Assembly (NCBI RefSeq): GCF_012027555.1
Contig: NZ_SNUQ01000001.1
Span: forward strand, 186,001 to 250,000
Direction of reading: 5' to 3'
Source of the DNA: Thermococcus sp. CX2
Lineage (GTDB): Archaea > Methanobacteriota_B > Thermococci > Thermococcales > Thermococcaceae
Length of the DNA stretch: 64,000 nt
A program made the translations under genes and the position numbers. This document shows, piece by piece, positions 50,710-59,659 of the stretch. A model generated the notes under the pieces. That model was not told where the DNA came from. It worked only from the letters and a program-made list of their open reading frames with translations, and ran no database searches. Numbering within the stretch: the first letter of the stretch is position 1; every line of letters begins with the position of its first letter.

Positions 50710-51207
50710 TTAGACTACCACAGCGACACCCATGCGGATTAAAGCCCACAGCATGAACGCCACCACGACCGAGGTTAGTACAAGGAAGGCGATGCCAGCC
50801 TTGTTGTCCCGGTAGTAGTCTCCCATACTCCAAGCAACTGCCAAAGGGAAAAAGAACGACACGATGAGCATCAGAGTGAATGAGGACAACGAAGGGACAC
50901 CAACTATCGCAGGCAGGGTCGTGATGAGTAAAGCCGAGAACGCGGTAACCATGGCGGCGGCTTTGAAGTGCTCAACCCTTCTCCATTGCCAGAGAAGCAG
51001 AAGGAGCAGGGCGGGTGTTAAAGCCAGAGCTGGAAGGATGAAGTTGGGTTTGTAGTAGAAGTTGCAGGCGGGAGGCATCAGAGACCAGCAGTGGGCACCT
51101 ATGTAGTAGTCCCTGGGAAGCCAGAACAGAGAAATCTCACCAAAAAACACAATGGTGAGGGCAGGAAGGTAAACTGAGATCAGCTTGGAGGGGCCGTTCT
51201 TTGTCAT
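50710..51207 (-). CDS. Membrane protein, unknown function
   Basis: 165 residues with about five hydrophobic segments: LISVYLPALTIVFFGEISLFWL, FILPALALTPALLLLLLW, AAAMVTAFSALLITTLPAIVG, FTLMLIVSFFFPLAVAW and AFLVLTSVVVAFMLWALI. A short Cys-containing loop (AHCWSLMPPACNFYY) lies between the first two, perhaps outside the cell and able to form a disulfide. No family was recognised. GTGGTGTTT precedes ATG 51207. It lies between ftsY (convergent) and surE, with no evident operon. Confidence 0.65.
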   Translation of the reverse strand: MTKNGPSKLISVYLPALTIVFFGEISLFWLPRDYYIGAHCWSLMPPACNFYYKPNFILPALALTPALLLLLLWQWRRVEHFKAAAMVTAFSALLITTLPAIVGVPSLSSFTLMLIVSFFFPLAVAWSMGDYYRDNKAGIAFLVLTSVVVAFMLWALIRMGVAVVV

Positions 51208-51266
51208 AAACACCACTGCAACACATCCTGTTCTCAGGGGGACGACAAATCATTTGCACCATTCGA

Positions 51267-52049
51267 TTATAAGCCGGATTTCAGCAGCCTCTCCACCTCT
51301 TTTAAATCCACACTTGCCGTCATGTCTATGTTTATCGGCGTCACGCTGACCTTCCTCTCCACTTTTAGGGTGTAAGCATCCGTCCCGGGCTCGAACTTCT
51401 CGCACTTTCTGCCGACTATCCAGTAGTAAGGATGCCCCCTCGGGTCGATGCGCTCCTCAATGGTTGGCCGGTACCTCCTCCTCGCGAGCCTCGTCACCTT
51501 TATCTCCGTCTCTGGGGTGGCGTCGTTCGGGACGTTCACGTTGAGCATGTCAACGCCCTCTGGAAGGCCCTTCTCAAGGACTGCCCTGGCTATTCTCCTC
51601 AGGAAGTGCGACGCAACTGAGAAGTCTATCCCCTCGCCCTCGCTGAGGGCCTTTCCCCAGTCGACCTCGAGGCTTATCGCTATGCTGGGAATCCCGTGGG
51701 TGGCGGTTTCTATGGCAGCAGAAGCCGTTCCGGAGACTGTTATCTCTGTGCTCAGGTTCTCGCCGAGGTTGATACCGCTTATCGCTAGGTCGAAGTGGGT
51801 GAACCTTGCGAGAGCAAAGATGACGCAATCAACGGGCATACCGTCTAGGCCGTAGGCAACCTTTGCCCCAGGCACGTTCACCAGCTTTGCCCTCAGCGGC
51901 CTGTGGAGGGTCATGGCCCTTCCGCTGGCGCTCCTCTGGAAGAGGGGAGCAACGACGTAGACTTCTCCAATGTCTCTGACTGCCTCGACTGCGGCCAGGA
52001 GGCCCTTCGAATATATCCCATCATCGTTCGTTATGAGTATCCTCGGCAT
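51267..52049 (-). CDS. surE: 5'/3'-nucleotidase SurE
   Basis: 260 residues. SurE removes phosphates from 5'- and 3'-nucleotides and polyphosphate in survival and nucleotide turnover. The N-terminal ILITNDDGIYSKGLLAAV supplies metal Asp8/Asp9-type ligands. SASGRAMTLHRPL supplies the Ser, and LAISGINLGENLSTEITVSGTASAA the Asn/Gly-rich motif. DMLNVNVPNDATPETEIKVTRLARRRY and the C-terminal swapping arm (FEPGTDAYTLKVERKVSVTPINIDMT) are as expected. It is divergent from the archaeosine radical-SAM gene, with about 60 bases between the start codons. Confidence 0.96.
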   Translation of the reverse strand: MPRILITNDDGIYSKGLLAAVEAVRDIGEVYVVAPLFQRSASGRAMTLHRPLRAKLVNVPGAKVAYGLDGMPVDCVIFALARFTHFDLAISGINLGENLSTEITVSGTASAAIETATHGIPSIAISLEVDWGKALSEGEGIDFSVASHFLRRIARAVLEKGLPEGVDMLNVNVPNDATPETEIKVTRLARRRYRPTIEERIDPRGHPYYWIVGRKCEKFEPGTDAYTLKVERKVSVTPINIDMTASVDLKEVERLLKSGL

Positions 52050-52108
52050 GCTATGGACTAAGGCCTCACCTTTAAAAACCCTAACTTCGAGCGGAGTTAG
52101 GTGAGAGC

Positions 52109-53083
52109 ATGACCTACTGGACGAGCGAGGACAACGTGGCCGGAAAGCCTGGAACGGCGCTTTTCATAATCCTTCCCACGATAGGCTGTTACAGGTTTAG
52201 GATCAACCAGGCCTGCTACATGTGCGCATATCCAACTGCGGCACCCAAGGTCAGGTGGAGCCAGGAGGCTATAGTCGACTACGTGAGGGAAGCGCTGAAG
52301 ACGATAGAAGGCAAAAAGGGGCCCTTTGCGGTAAGAATGTTCACCTCTGGCTCGTTCCTCGACAACGGAGAGCTGAAGCCCGAGACAAGGAGGAGAATCT
52401 TCGAGCTTCTGGCCCAGATGGAGAACGTTGAGGAGATAGTTATCGAAAGCAGGAGCGAGCTTGTCCGCTACGACGCGGTTAAAGAGCTCGTCGACATAGT
52501 CCCCGACAAGCACTTCGAGGTAGCGATGGGCCTTGAAACGGCAAACGACGATATCGCCGATGTGAGCATAAACAAGGGCAACACCTTCGATGACTTCGTG
52601 AGGGCAGCGGAGATAACCCACGAGGCTGGCGCCAAGGTCAAGACCTACCTCCTGCTCAAGCCGATATTCCTGAGCGAGCGCGATGGGATTGAGGACGTGA
52701 AGGAGAGCATTATTCGGGCGGAGCCCTACACGGACACCTTTTCGATAAACATCACCGACATCCAGAAAGGCACGCTCTACGAGAGGCTCTGGGAGAAGAG
52801 TGAATACCGCCCGCCGTGGCTCTGGAGTGCCGTGGAGGTTCTTCTGTGGGCAAAGAGGCGTTTCCCCAACAAGAGAATCCTCAGCGACCCTGTAGGAGCG
52901 GGCTCCAAGAGAGGCCCCCACAACTGCCTGACCGACCATGACCGAAAAATTGGCAGGGCGATAAAGAAGTTCTCGGCAACGCAGGACATCAGCCACCTCG
53001 AGAAGCTTGAACCTGTGTGCAGGGAGGGGTGGAAATACATAGTTGAGGAAGGACTCCTCGACTGGCAGCTCCTCACGTGGTGA
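52109..53083 (+). CDS. Archaeosine radical SAM enzyme RaSEA (Elp3-like)
   Basis: 324 residues. The radical-SAM cluster has the uncommon spacing GCYRFRINQACYMCAYP, Cx8Cx2C near residues 30-41, rather than Cx3Cx2C. MFTSGSFLDNGEL, VIESRSELVRYDAVKEL, VAMGLETANDDIADVSINKGNTF and TYLLLKPIFLSERDGIEDV are the barrel motifs of COG1244. In T. kodakarensis this family (RaSEA) works with ArcS to turn preQ0-lysine in tRNA-15 into archaeosine. It complements TgtA, encoded 30 kb upstream in this window; ArcS is not in the window. ATG 52109 follows AGGTGAGAGC. Confidence 0.87.
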   Translation: MTYWTSEDNVAGKPGTALFIILPTIGCYRFRINQACYMCAYPTAAPKVRWSQEAIVDYVREALKTIEGKKGPFAVRMFTSGSFLDNGELKPETRRRIFELLAQMENVEEIVIESRSELVRYDAVKELVDIVPDKHFEVAMGLETANDDIADVSINKGNTFDDFVRAAEITHEAGAKVKTYLLLKPIFLSERDGIEDVKESIIRAEPYTDTFSINITDIQKGTLYERLWEKSEYRPPWLWSAVEVLLWAKRRFPNKRILSDPVGAGSKRGPHNCLTDHDRKIGRAIKKFSATQDISHLEKLEPVCREGWKYIVEEGLLDWQLLTW

Positions 53084-53180
53084 AGAGATTTCGTTTTTGA
53101 AATTCGTTTCACGCCTTCTTTTCGCCTGCCTTTTAACATCCACCGGGCTTCTTTGATGTTCAGAAATGCACATCCACGAA

Positions 53181-53206
53181 AGCTTTAAATGTTTACATAC
53201 GTAAAC
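53181..53206 (+). promoter_or_regulatory. korDABC promoter with inverted repeat
   Basis: CGAAAGCTTTAAATG (~53177-53191) is a good BRE/TATA for a start near 53210. GTTTAC (53191-53196) and GTAAAC (53201-53206) form a perfect 6-base inverted repeat with 4-base spacer directly between TATA box and start site. This could be an operator for the 2-oxoacid oxidoreductase operon. Confidence 0.45.
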
Positions 53207-53233
53207 GGATTTAGCAAATCGCAGGTGATAATT

Positions 53234-53491
53234 ATGGCGGATGTCGAAATTAGCCGGGATAACTACCTCGTGATCGGGAAGACCGATGCCGTGGAAATCG
53301 ATGTCGATACTTTTCTGTGCAAGGGTTGTGGGATCTGTGTTGAAATGTGCCCGAGAAAGGTCTTTGAGTGGAGTAAGGAATTGAGCGAAAAGGGCGTGCA
53401 CTATCCCGTTCCGGCCGCGGCTGACAAATGTGTCAGATGCAAGCTCTGCGAGCTGCTCTGTCCCGACTTCGCCATATCAGTAAGGTGGTGA
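53234..53491 (+). CDS. korD: 2-oxoglutarate:ferredoxin oxidoreductase delta subunit
   Basis: 85 residues. Two [4Fe-4S] ferredoxin motifs: CKGCGICVEMCP (~30-41) and CVRCKLCELLCP (~66-77). The delta subunit passes electrons from the thiamine-diphosphate site to ferredoxin. AGGTGATAATT precedes ATG 53234; an upstream in-frame start (53189) overlaps the TATA box. It is the first gene of korDABC and is followed after 3 bases by korA. It is the only delta subunit in the seven-gene cluster. Confidence 0.94.
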   Translation: MADVEISRDNYLVIGKTDAVEIDVDTFLCKGCGICVEMCPRKVFEWSKELSEKGVHYPVPAAADKCVRCKLCELLCPDFAISVRW

Positions 53492-53494
53492 CTC

Positions 53495-54685
53495 ATGATA
53501 ATCCGCGGCGATGAGCCTGAGCAAATCAGGCTCCTGAGAAAGCTTTACAAAAAAGGCAACTATTTTATGCAGGGCAATGAGGCTGTCGCTTACGGCGCCC
53601 TCTTTGCCGGCTGTCGCTTCTACGCAGGCTATCCAATCACGCCTTCGAGTGAGATAGCCGAAACGATGGCGAAGGAACTGCCGAAACTGGGGGGATACTA
53701 CCTCCAGATGGAGGACGAGATAGCGAGCATTGCCGCCATGGTCGGCGCCTCATGGACTGGATTCAAAGTGATGACCGCCACAGCCGGTCCCGGATTCAGC
53801 CTCATGCAGGAAAACCTCGGCTATGCCGTGATGACCGAAACTCCGCTCGTTCTTGTCGATGTCCAGAGGAGCGGTCCATCAACTGGCCAGGCCACCAAAG
53901 GCGCTCAGGGGGACTTTTTCCAGGCTCGCTGGGGAACCCACGGCGACCATCCCATAATAGCCGTCTCACCGACGAGTGTTGAAGATTCATTCTGGGAGAC
54001 GGTCAGGGCCTTCAACATAGCTGAGAAGCTAAGGACACCGGTCGTGGTTCTCTTCGATGGTATTATTGCCCACGCGAGGGAGCGGATAAGGATTCCCGAT
54101 CCGGAAGAGGTCGAAGTGACCTACCGCAAGCTCCCGGCCAATGAGGAGGAAGCAAAGCTCCCCTTCGGAGACCCGCACGGCGACGGTGTCCCACCCATGC
54201 CCCTCTTCGGCCACGGCTACTTCACCCACGTTACGGGTTCAACCCACAAGGAGAACGGCCTCAGAGATGTTTACACCCCGGAAGTTCACGATAGACTCGT
54301 GAGAAGAATTCACCGGAAAATAGAGCAGAATAAGCACGTTTATGAGAAGTACGAGGAGTACTTTACGGATGATGCCGAGATACTCGTCGTCAGCTGGGGC
54401 GTTACCGCGAGGCCCTCGCTCGGAGCGGTTCTCAAGGCCAGAGAAGAAGGAATAAAGGTCGGCCTCTTCGTGCCGAAGACGGTTCACCCGTTCCCGGGAG
54501 AGCGCGTGAGAGAACTTTCCAAGAAGGTCCGTGCAATACTCGTTCCAGAGATGAACCTCGGACAGCTCATTCTCGAAGTCCAGCGCTTCGTCAACGACGA
54601 CGTTCTCCTCAAGGGCGTGAACAAGATCGGCGGCGTTCCATTAACCGTTGAGGAAATCCTGCGCGAGATAAGGGGTGTTGCCTGA
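53495..54685 (+). CDS. korA: 2-oxoglutarate:ferredoxin oxidoreductase alpha subunit
   Basis: 396 residues. The alpha subunit carries the pyrimidine-type TPP domain: FMQGNEAVAYGALFAGCRFYAGYPITPSSEIAE near the N-terminus, ATAGPGFSLMQENLGYAVMTETPLVLVDVQRSGPSTGQATKGAQGD in the middle and EMNLGQLILEVQRF at the end. The enzyme oxidises 2-oxoglutarate with CoA to succinyl-CoA and reduced ferredoxin, used in glutamate catabolism in Thermococcales. Its stop overlaps the korB start (TGATG). Confidence 0.94.
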   Translation: MIIRGDEPEQIRLLRKLYKKGNYFMQGNEAVAYGALFAGCRFYAGYPITPSSEIAETMAKELPKLGGYYLQMEDEIASIAAMVGASWTGFKVMTATAGPGFSLMQENLGYAVMTETPLVLVDVQRSGPSTGQATKGAQGDFFQARWGTHGDHPIIAVSPTSVEDSFWETVRAFNIAEKLRTPVVVLFDGIIAHARERIRIPDPEEVEVTYRKLPANEEEAKLPFGDPHGDGVPPMPLFGHGYFTHVTGSTHKENGLRDVYTPEVHDRLVRRIHRKIEQNKHVYEKYEEYFTDDAEILVVSWGVTARPSLGAVLKAREEGIKVGLFVPKTVHPFPGERVRELSKKVRAILVPEMNLGQLILEVQRFVNDDVLLKGVNKIGGVPLTVEEILREIRGVA

Positions 54686-55539
54686 TGGCGAAGGAGATTT
54701 ATTCCACGTATCCGATGGTTAAATACCTCCGCAAGGAGGCGCTTCCCACAGCATTGTGCCCCGGCTGCGGTGGTGGAACGGTTCTCAACGCTTTTGCCAA
54801 TGCCGTTGACCAGCTCAAGATAGACCCCAGGGATTTGGTGGTTGTGAGCGGTATCGGCTGCTCCGCGTGGATAGCCTCGCCCTACTTCTTGGCCGACACG
54901 CTTCACACCACCCACGGAAGGGCCATAGCCTTCGCAACTGGCGTTAAGGTCGGCCTGCCGGACAAGAAGGTCGTCGTCATAAGCGGCGACGGTGATCTAG
55001 CCAGTATAGGCGGAAACCACCTCATCCATGCCGCGAGGAGGAATATCGACATAACGGTCATCCTCGTGAACAACTTCATCTACGGAATGACCGGCGGCCA
55101 AGTTGCCCCGACGACGCCCTTTGGAGCGAGAACTACCACTTCCCCATACAGAAACATAGAGCACCCGCTCCAGATTTCCGAGACGGTGGCGGCGGCTGGA
55201 GCGAGCTATGTGGCAAGGTGGACAACCGCCCACGTTTACCAGCTCATCGAGAGCATCAAGAAGGCCCTGACCGTGAAGGGCTTCTCCCTCGTGGAGGTCA
55301 TCTCCCAGTGCCCAGTCCAGTTCGGAAGAAGGAACAGGATGAAGGAACCGGCCGAGATGCTCCGCTGGTTCCTCAAGGACTCTGTGCCGATAAGTAAGGC
55401 CAGGAACATGTCGCCAGAGGAGCTTGAGGGCAAGTTCGTCATCGGGGAGCTCGTGAACCGGGAGAGACCAGAGTTCACGGAGGAGCTGAACAAGCTGATT
55501 GATGAGGTCCAGGAACATTTCGGCCTTAGGGAGGAGTGA
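54685..55539 (+). CDS. korB: 2-oxoglutarate:ferredoxin oxidoreductase beta subunit
   Basis: 284 residues, the TPP-binding beta subunit. LCPGCGGGTVLNAFANAV supplies CxxC, SGIGCSAWIASPYFLADTLHTTHGRAIAFATG the substrate region, and VISGDGDLASIGGNHLIHAARRNIDITVILVNNFIYGMTGGQ the GDGx...NN TPP/Mg motif. Residues TTPFGARTTTSP and CPVQFGRRNRMK are typical of KGOR. The start overlaps korA, and korC follows after 5 bases. Confidence 0.94.
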   Translation: MAKEIYSTYPMVKYLRKEALPTALCPGCGGGTVLNAFANAVDQLKIDPRDLVVVSGIGCSAWIASPYFLADTLHTTHGRAIAFATGVKVGLPDKKVVVISGDGDLASIGGNHLIHAARRNIDITVILVNNFIYGMTGGQVAPTTPFGARTTTSPYRNIEHPLQISETVAAAGASYVARWTTAHVYQLIESIKKALTVKGFSLVEVISQCPVQFGRRNRMKEPAEMLRWFLKDSVPISKARNMSPEELEGKFVIGELVNRERPEFTEELNKLIDEVQEHFGLREE

Positions 55540-55544
55540 GAGCC

Positions 55545-56057
55545 ATGCAGATTCGTTTCGCTGGTATAGGTGGCCAGGGAGTGGTCCTGGCCGGCGTCAT
55601 CCTCGGCGAGGCCGCGGCGATTGAGGGGCTTAACGTTTTGCAGACCCAGGACTACAGCTCCGCAAGCAGAGGCGGCCACAGTATAGCGGATGTCATAGTC
55701 TCGAAGGAGCCGATTTACGACCTGGTGGTCACCAAGGCGGATGTTTTGGTAGCTTTGCACCAGCTCGGCTACGACACCGTTAAGGACGAACTGAAGGAAG
55801 ACGGCCTGCTGATAATCGACACTGACCTTGTGAAGCCCGATGGGGAGTACATAGGCGCGCCCTTCACCCGCCTGGCGGAGGAAAATACCGGGCTGGCTTT
55901 GACGGTCAATATGGTGGCCTTGGGTTATCTGGTTGCCAAGACGGGAGTGGTTAAGACGGAGAGCGTTGAAGAAGCCATTAGAAGGCGCGTTCCTAGGGGA
56001 ACCGAGGAGATAAACCTCAAGGCCTTCAATGTTGGTTATGAGGAGGGATTGAAATGA
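55545..56057 (+). CDS. korC: 2-oxoglutarate:ferredoxin oxidoreductase gamma subunit
   Basis: 170 residues with IRFAGIGGQGVVLAGVILGEAAAIEGLNVLQTQDYSSASRGGHSIADVIVS, the gamma-subunit CoA/interaction motif. ATG 55545 has GGAGGAGTGAGAG upstream; a GTG three codons earlier is also in frame. Its stop overlaps the start of the second alpha subunit gene by 4 bases (ATGA), so the two complexes are on one transcript. Confidence 0.93.
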   Translation: MQIRFAGIGGQGVVLAGVILGEAAAIEGLNVLQTQDYSSASRGGHSIADVIVSKEPIYDLVVTKADVLVALHQLGYDTVKDELKEDGLLIIDTDLVKPDGEYIGAPFTRLAEENTGLALTVNMVALGYLVAKTGVVKTESVEEAIRRRVPRGTEEINLKAFNVGYEEGLK

Positions 56058-57202
56058 GATACCCCTTCCCCGTTGGCAAGAGCGACTTCATCCAGGGTGA
56101 TGAAGCCATAGCAAGGGCGGCCATCTTGGCGGGCTGCCGCTTTTACGCTGGCTACCCGATAACTCCCGCGAGCGAGATTTTCGAGGCGATGGCATTATAC
56201 ATGCCCCTCGTTGACGGCGTTTCCATACAGATGGAGGACGAGCTGGCTAGCATGGCGGCAATAATAGGGGCCTCATGGGCCGGTGCCAAGGCCATGACGG
56301 CGACTTCTGGTCCGGGATTCAGCCTCATGCAGGAGAACCTGGGATACGCGATCATGACTGAAACTCCAGTGGTTGTTGTCGACGTCCAGAGGGGAGGGCC
56401 AAGCACGGGTCAGCCGACGTTAGCTGCACAGGGGGACATAATGCAGGCCATATGGGGCACCCACGGCGACCACAGCCTTATCGTTCTCAGTCCATCGACG
56501 GTTCAAGAAGCATTCGACATGACAATAAGGGCATTCAACCTTGCCGAGAAGTACCGCACGCCCGTCGTCCTTCTCACCGACGCCGAGATTGCCCACATGC
56601 GTGAGAGGGTTTACATTCCCCTCCCCGAGGAGATTGAGATCGTTGAGAGAAAGCTTCCCGCCAACGAGGAGGAGGCCAAGTATCCCTTCGGTGACATTCA
56701 CGGCGATGGCATTCCACCGATGCCGATATTCGGAAAGGGCTACCGCACCTACGTTACGGGCCTGACCCACGACGAGCGTGGAAGGCCGAAGACAGTTGAT
56801 GCTGAGGTGCACGAGAGGCTCATCAAGAGGATCGTTGAAAAGCTCGAGAGAAACAAGGCCGACATCGTTTCCTACGAGACCTTTGGCATGGAAGACGCCG
56901 AGATAGCAATAGTGTCCACCGGGATAGTCGCCCGTTCCGCGATTAGGGCCGTCAAGATACTGCGCGAGAGGGGTATCAAAGCCGGCATGCTCAAGCTCAA
57001 CACGATATGGCCCTTCGACTTCGACATGATTGAAGAACTCGCCGAGAGGGTCGAGAAGATATACGTGCCGGAGATGAACCTTGGACAGCTTTACCACCTC
57101 GTCAGGGAAGGTGCCAACGGGAAAGCCGAGGTCAAGCTCATAAGCAAGATAGGCGGCGAGGTTCACACGCCGATGGAGATAGTTGAGAGGGTGGTGAGCT
57201 GA
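56054..57202 (+). CDS. Second 2-oxoacid:ferredoxin oxidoreductase, alpha subunit
   Basis: 382 residues, clearly paralogous to KorA upstream: FIQGDEAIARAAILAGCRFYAGYPITPASEIFEAMA, SGPGFSLMQENLGYAIMTETPVVVVDVQRGGPSTGQPTLAAQGD and EMNLGQLYHLVREG. It lies directly downstream of korC with a 4-base overlap. The P. furiosus genome has a comparable second set next to KGOR whose substrate is unsettled, so I leave it as a general 2-oxoacid (XOR-type) enzyme. Confidence 0.9.
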   Translation: MRYPFPVGKSDFIQGDEAIARAAILAGCRFYAGYPITPASEIFEAMALYMPLVDGVSIQMEDELASMAAIIGASWAGAKAMTATSGPGFSLMQENLGYAIMTETPVVVVDVQRGGPSTGQPTLAAQGDIMQAIWGTHGDHSLIVLSPSTVQEAFDMTIRAFNLAEKYRTPVVLLTDAEIAHMRERVYIPLPEEIEIVERKLPANEEEAKYPFGDIHGDGIPPMPIFGKGYRTYVTGLTHDERGRPKTVDAEVHERLIKRIVEKLERNKADIVSYETFGMEDAEIAIVSTGIVARSAIRAVKILRERGIKAGMLKLNTIWPFDFDMIEELAERVEKIYVPEMNLGQLYHLVREGANGKAEVKLISKIGGEVHTPMEIVERVVS

Positions 57203-58048
57203 ATGTACCTTAAGTCCGCTTACGAGATTCGCGATAAATACCTGCGCAAGGACATGCTGCCGACCATCTTCTGCCCGGGCTGTGGAATAGGCTCGGCTTT
57301 ACAGTACACGCTCAGGGCCATAGACGACCTCGGCCTCAACCCCGACGAGATAGTCTGGGTGAGCGGCATAGGCTGTTCTTCGCGTGTTCCTGGCTTTGTC
57401 AACTTCGACGGCCTGCACACGACCCACGGAAGGGCCTTAGCCTTTGCCACAGGTATAAAGCTCGCAAATCCCGACCTCAAGATAATTGCATTCATGGGAG
57501 ACGGCGATGCGGCGGCTATCGGAGGAAACCACTTCATCCACGCCATAAGGAGAAACCTCGACATCACCGTGATACTAATCAACAACTTCACCTACGGGAT
57601 GACCGGCGGTCAAGTGGCTCCAACTGCTCTGAAGGGCCTCCGCGGAACCACCGCGCCATACGGTCAGTTTGAGAACCCCTTTGATATAGCAGATCTTGCC
57701 GTTTCAGCCGGTGCCAACTACGTGGCCAGGTGGAGCGTCTTCAACTACCTCCAGGGAATCAACAGCATCAAGAAGGCACTCCAGAAGGAGGGCTTCACCT
57801 TAGTGGAGTTCCTCTCACCGTGTCCGATAAGCTTCGGAAGGAGGAACAGGATGAAGACGGCCCCAGAATTGCTCAGGTGGTACCAGAGGATAACCGTGCC
57901 GATAAGCAAGGCCAAGAACATGTCACCAGAGGAGCTTGAAGGCAAGATAGTCATCGGCGAGTTCGTGGACAGGGATAGGCCCGGTCTGATTAGGGAGTAC
58001 GAGGAGTACAAGAAGAGGGCCAAGAGAATGATGGGGTGGGAAGAATGA
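57203..58048 (+). CDS. Second 2-oxoacid:ferredoxin oxidoreductase, beta subunit
   Basis: 281 residues, paralogous to KorB: FCPGCGIGSALQYTLRAI, SGIGCSSRVPGFVNFDGLHTTHGRALAFATG, MGDGDAAAIGGNHFIHAIRRNLDITVILINNFTYGMTGGQ and CPISFGRRNRMK. Differences at the substrate region (SRVPGFVNFDG versus SAWIASPYFLAD) suggest a different 2-oxoacid. It begins one base after the alpha subunit stop and overlaps the next gene. Confidence 0.9.
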   Translation: MYLKSAYEIRDKYLRKDMLPTIFCPGCGIGSALQYTLRAIDDLGLNPDEIVWVSGIGCSSRVPGFVNFDGLHTTHGRALAFATGIKLANPDLKIIAFMGDGDAAAIGGNHFIHAIRRNLDITVILINNFTYGMTGGQVAPTALKGLRGTTAPYGQFENPFDIADLAVSAGANYVARWSVFNYLQGINSIKKALQKEGFTLVEFLSPCPISFGRRNRMKTAPELLRWYQRITVPISKAKNMSPEELEGKIVIGEFVDRDRPGLIREYEEYKKRAKRMMGWEE

Positions 58049-58605
58049 GGACAGAAGTCCTTTTCAGCGGGTTTGGAGGTCAGGGTGTCATATTGGCCAG
58101 CGTCATCCTTGGAAGAGCCGCGGCCGTTTACGGGAACCTCTACGCGGTGCAGACCCAGGCATATGGACCGGAGTCAAGGGGGGGCGCGAGCAAAGCTGAG
58201 GTAGTCATAAGCGACGAGCCGATTGATTACCCAAAGACGCTTCACCCCGATTACGCGGTCTTCTTCTCCCAGGAGGCCTACAACAAGTACCTGAAAACCG
58301 TTAAGGAGGGTGCCGTTGTAATAGTCGAGAGCGAGCTCGTGCCGCACAGAGATGAAGAGTTCGAGAAAAAGCTGAAGGTTTACGCCTACCCACTGACTAA
58401 GATAGCCGAAGAAACTACCGGTCTCAGCCTTACCATGAACATTCTCACCCTTGGCCTGCTGGTCGCTTTGACCGACGTCGTGAGCAGGGAGGCTATAGAA
58501 AAGGCCGTTCTCGATGCGGTTCCGAAGGGCACGGAGGAAATCAACCTCAAAGCACTCCATAGAGGCTTCGAGCTCGGCGAGAAGGCTAAAAAAGGCGAGC
58601 TTTGA
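58045..58605 (+). CDS. Second 2-oxoacid:ferredoxin oxidoreductase, gamma subunit
   Basis: 186 residues, paralogous to Kor[56 protein letters not shown] 58045 overlaps the beta stop (ATGA). This is the seventh and last gene. No second delta subunit follows, so the complex must share KorD or use another ferredoxin-like partner. T-rich sequence (GTCTTTTCTCCCCCATTTTCCC) just after the stop may terminate the operon. Confidence 0.9.
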   Translation: MRTEVLFSGFGGQGVILASVILGRAAAVYGNLYAVQTQAYGPESRGGASKAEVVISDEPIDYPKTLHPDYAVFFSQEAYNKYLKTVKEGAVVIVESELVPHRDEEFEKKLKVYAYPLTKIAEETTGLSLTMNILTLGLLVALTDVVSREAIEKAVLDAVPKGTEEINLKALHRGFELGEKAKKGEL

Positions 58606-58666
58606 GCCCGTCTTTTCTCCCCCATTTTCCCAAAAATCTTATCAATCCGGCCGGAGAGTGGAGTCT

Positions 58667-59137
58667 ATGCTGGTAAACGAGAGTAAAAGAAAGGTCTGGC
58701 ACGGGAAGGTAGAGCTAGCAGATACGTTCTTCAAGCGGTTTAAGGGGTTGATGCTGGTTAGAAACGTCAATTACGCCCTTGTCTTCGTCCTGCCCGCTGA
58801 AACCAGGGTAAACGCTTCAATTCATATGTTCTTCATGCTGAGCGACATCGACGTAATCTGGCTCGACTCTTCTCGTCGGGTGGTGGATTTCAAGACAGCC
58901 AGAAAGTGGCGAGTCTATGCTCCCAAAAAGGCCGCCAAGTACATAATCGAGGGCCCAGTGGGGATGATAAAGACCCTGGAGATTGAGGAAGGCGACTTGA
59001 TAAGCTGGAGCCCGAGTGAGGAGAAAGAAAAAGCGATTCCAGTCAAAATTTCCCTGCCGGAAAAGCTCTCCTTCGAGAGTTCAAACGGTGTGGCGATGGC
59101 GGAGAGCGTTAGTAAACTAAAAACCAAAAAGGCCTAA
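58667..59137 (+). CDS. DUF192 family protein
   Basis: 156 residues. [59 protein letters not shown] matches DUF192: the RFKGLM region and the buried IHMFFM strand are its signatures. There is no signal peptide here, unlike some bacterial members. The function is unknown; a metal or small-molecule binding role has been suggested for homologues. TATA-like AATCTTATCAATC (~58635) lies 27 bases before ATG 58667, implying a leaderless transcript. It overlaps the convergent PTPS gene by 4 bases. Confidence 0.85.
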   Translation: MLVNESKRKVWHGKVELADTFFKRFKGLMLVRNVNYALVFVLPAETRVNASIHMFFMLSDIDVIWLDSSRRVVDFKTARKWRVYAPKKAAKYIIEGPVGMIKTLEIEEGDLISWSPSEEKEKAIPVKISLPEKLSFESSNGVAMAESVSKLKTKKA

Positions 59138-59481
59138 AACTCGAGCTCCACTCCATTCTCCTCTCCTTCCCATAGGACTATCCTCTGGAGCCTGACACCC
59201 TCGGGGAGCTTCTTTTTAACCTCTTCCGCTATCCAGAGGGCGACGTTCTCAGTCGTCGGGTTCTCAAAGAGGGCGTTGAGGTTCCTGTGGTCGAGCCTCT
59301 CGATAATTTCATTGACTATTCTTCTCAGCTCAAGAAAGTCCATAACGTAGCCCTCTCTGAGTTCCCCCTCAACAGCAACCTCAAGCCAGAAGGTGTGGCC
59401 GTGTATCTCCTCGGGCTTTCCATCTATGATAACGGCATGGGCCGCCTCAAATTTGAAACGCTCGACGATGCGGGACTTCAT
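59134..59481 (-). CDS. 6-pyruvoyltetrahydropterin synthase/QueD-type (PTPS), Cys-less variant
   Basis: 115 residues. Zinc histidines are in FKFEAAHAV (His ~13) and [13 protein letters not shown] (His pair ~27-29); [23 protein letters not shown] and [15 protein letters not shown] are conserved. Classical QueD/PTPS has a catalytic Cys four residues before HGH; here that position is Pro, followed by Glu-Glu. Loss of Cys with Glu nearby recalls PTPS-III-like proteins that make 6-hydroxymethyl-dihydropterin instead of carboxy-tetrahydropterin. It may serve pterin synthesis rather than archaeosine. GGGTGAGCAAA precedes ATG 59481, and a longer start is disfavoured. Confidence 0.85.
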   Translation of the reverse strand: MKSRIVERFKFEAAHAVIIDGKPEEIHGHTFWLEVAVEGELREGYVMDFLELRRIVNEIIERLDHRNLNALFENPTTENVALWIAEEVKKKLPEGVRLQRIVLWEGEENGVELEF

Positions 59482-59659
59482 TTTGCTCACCCTGACTTTC
59501 TTACCATCCGGAACCCAAATTAGCGCCAACGCCCTAAAACCTTTGGGATCGATTTATGTATAACTCAACATATTTTTGGCCTTTAAAAATAACCCACCGT
59601 AATGCTTAAAACCCGCAGGTCTTATAAGGAGCTAAAACGACGGTGTGGCGGTGGTTAAA

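Noticed and set aside
52097-53401. 434-residue open frame on minus strand
   Set aside because: Antisense to the RaSEA gene and to the korD promoter; no recognisable domain, and RaSEA has clear motifs.
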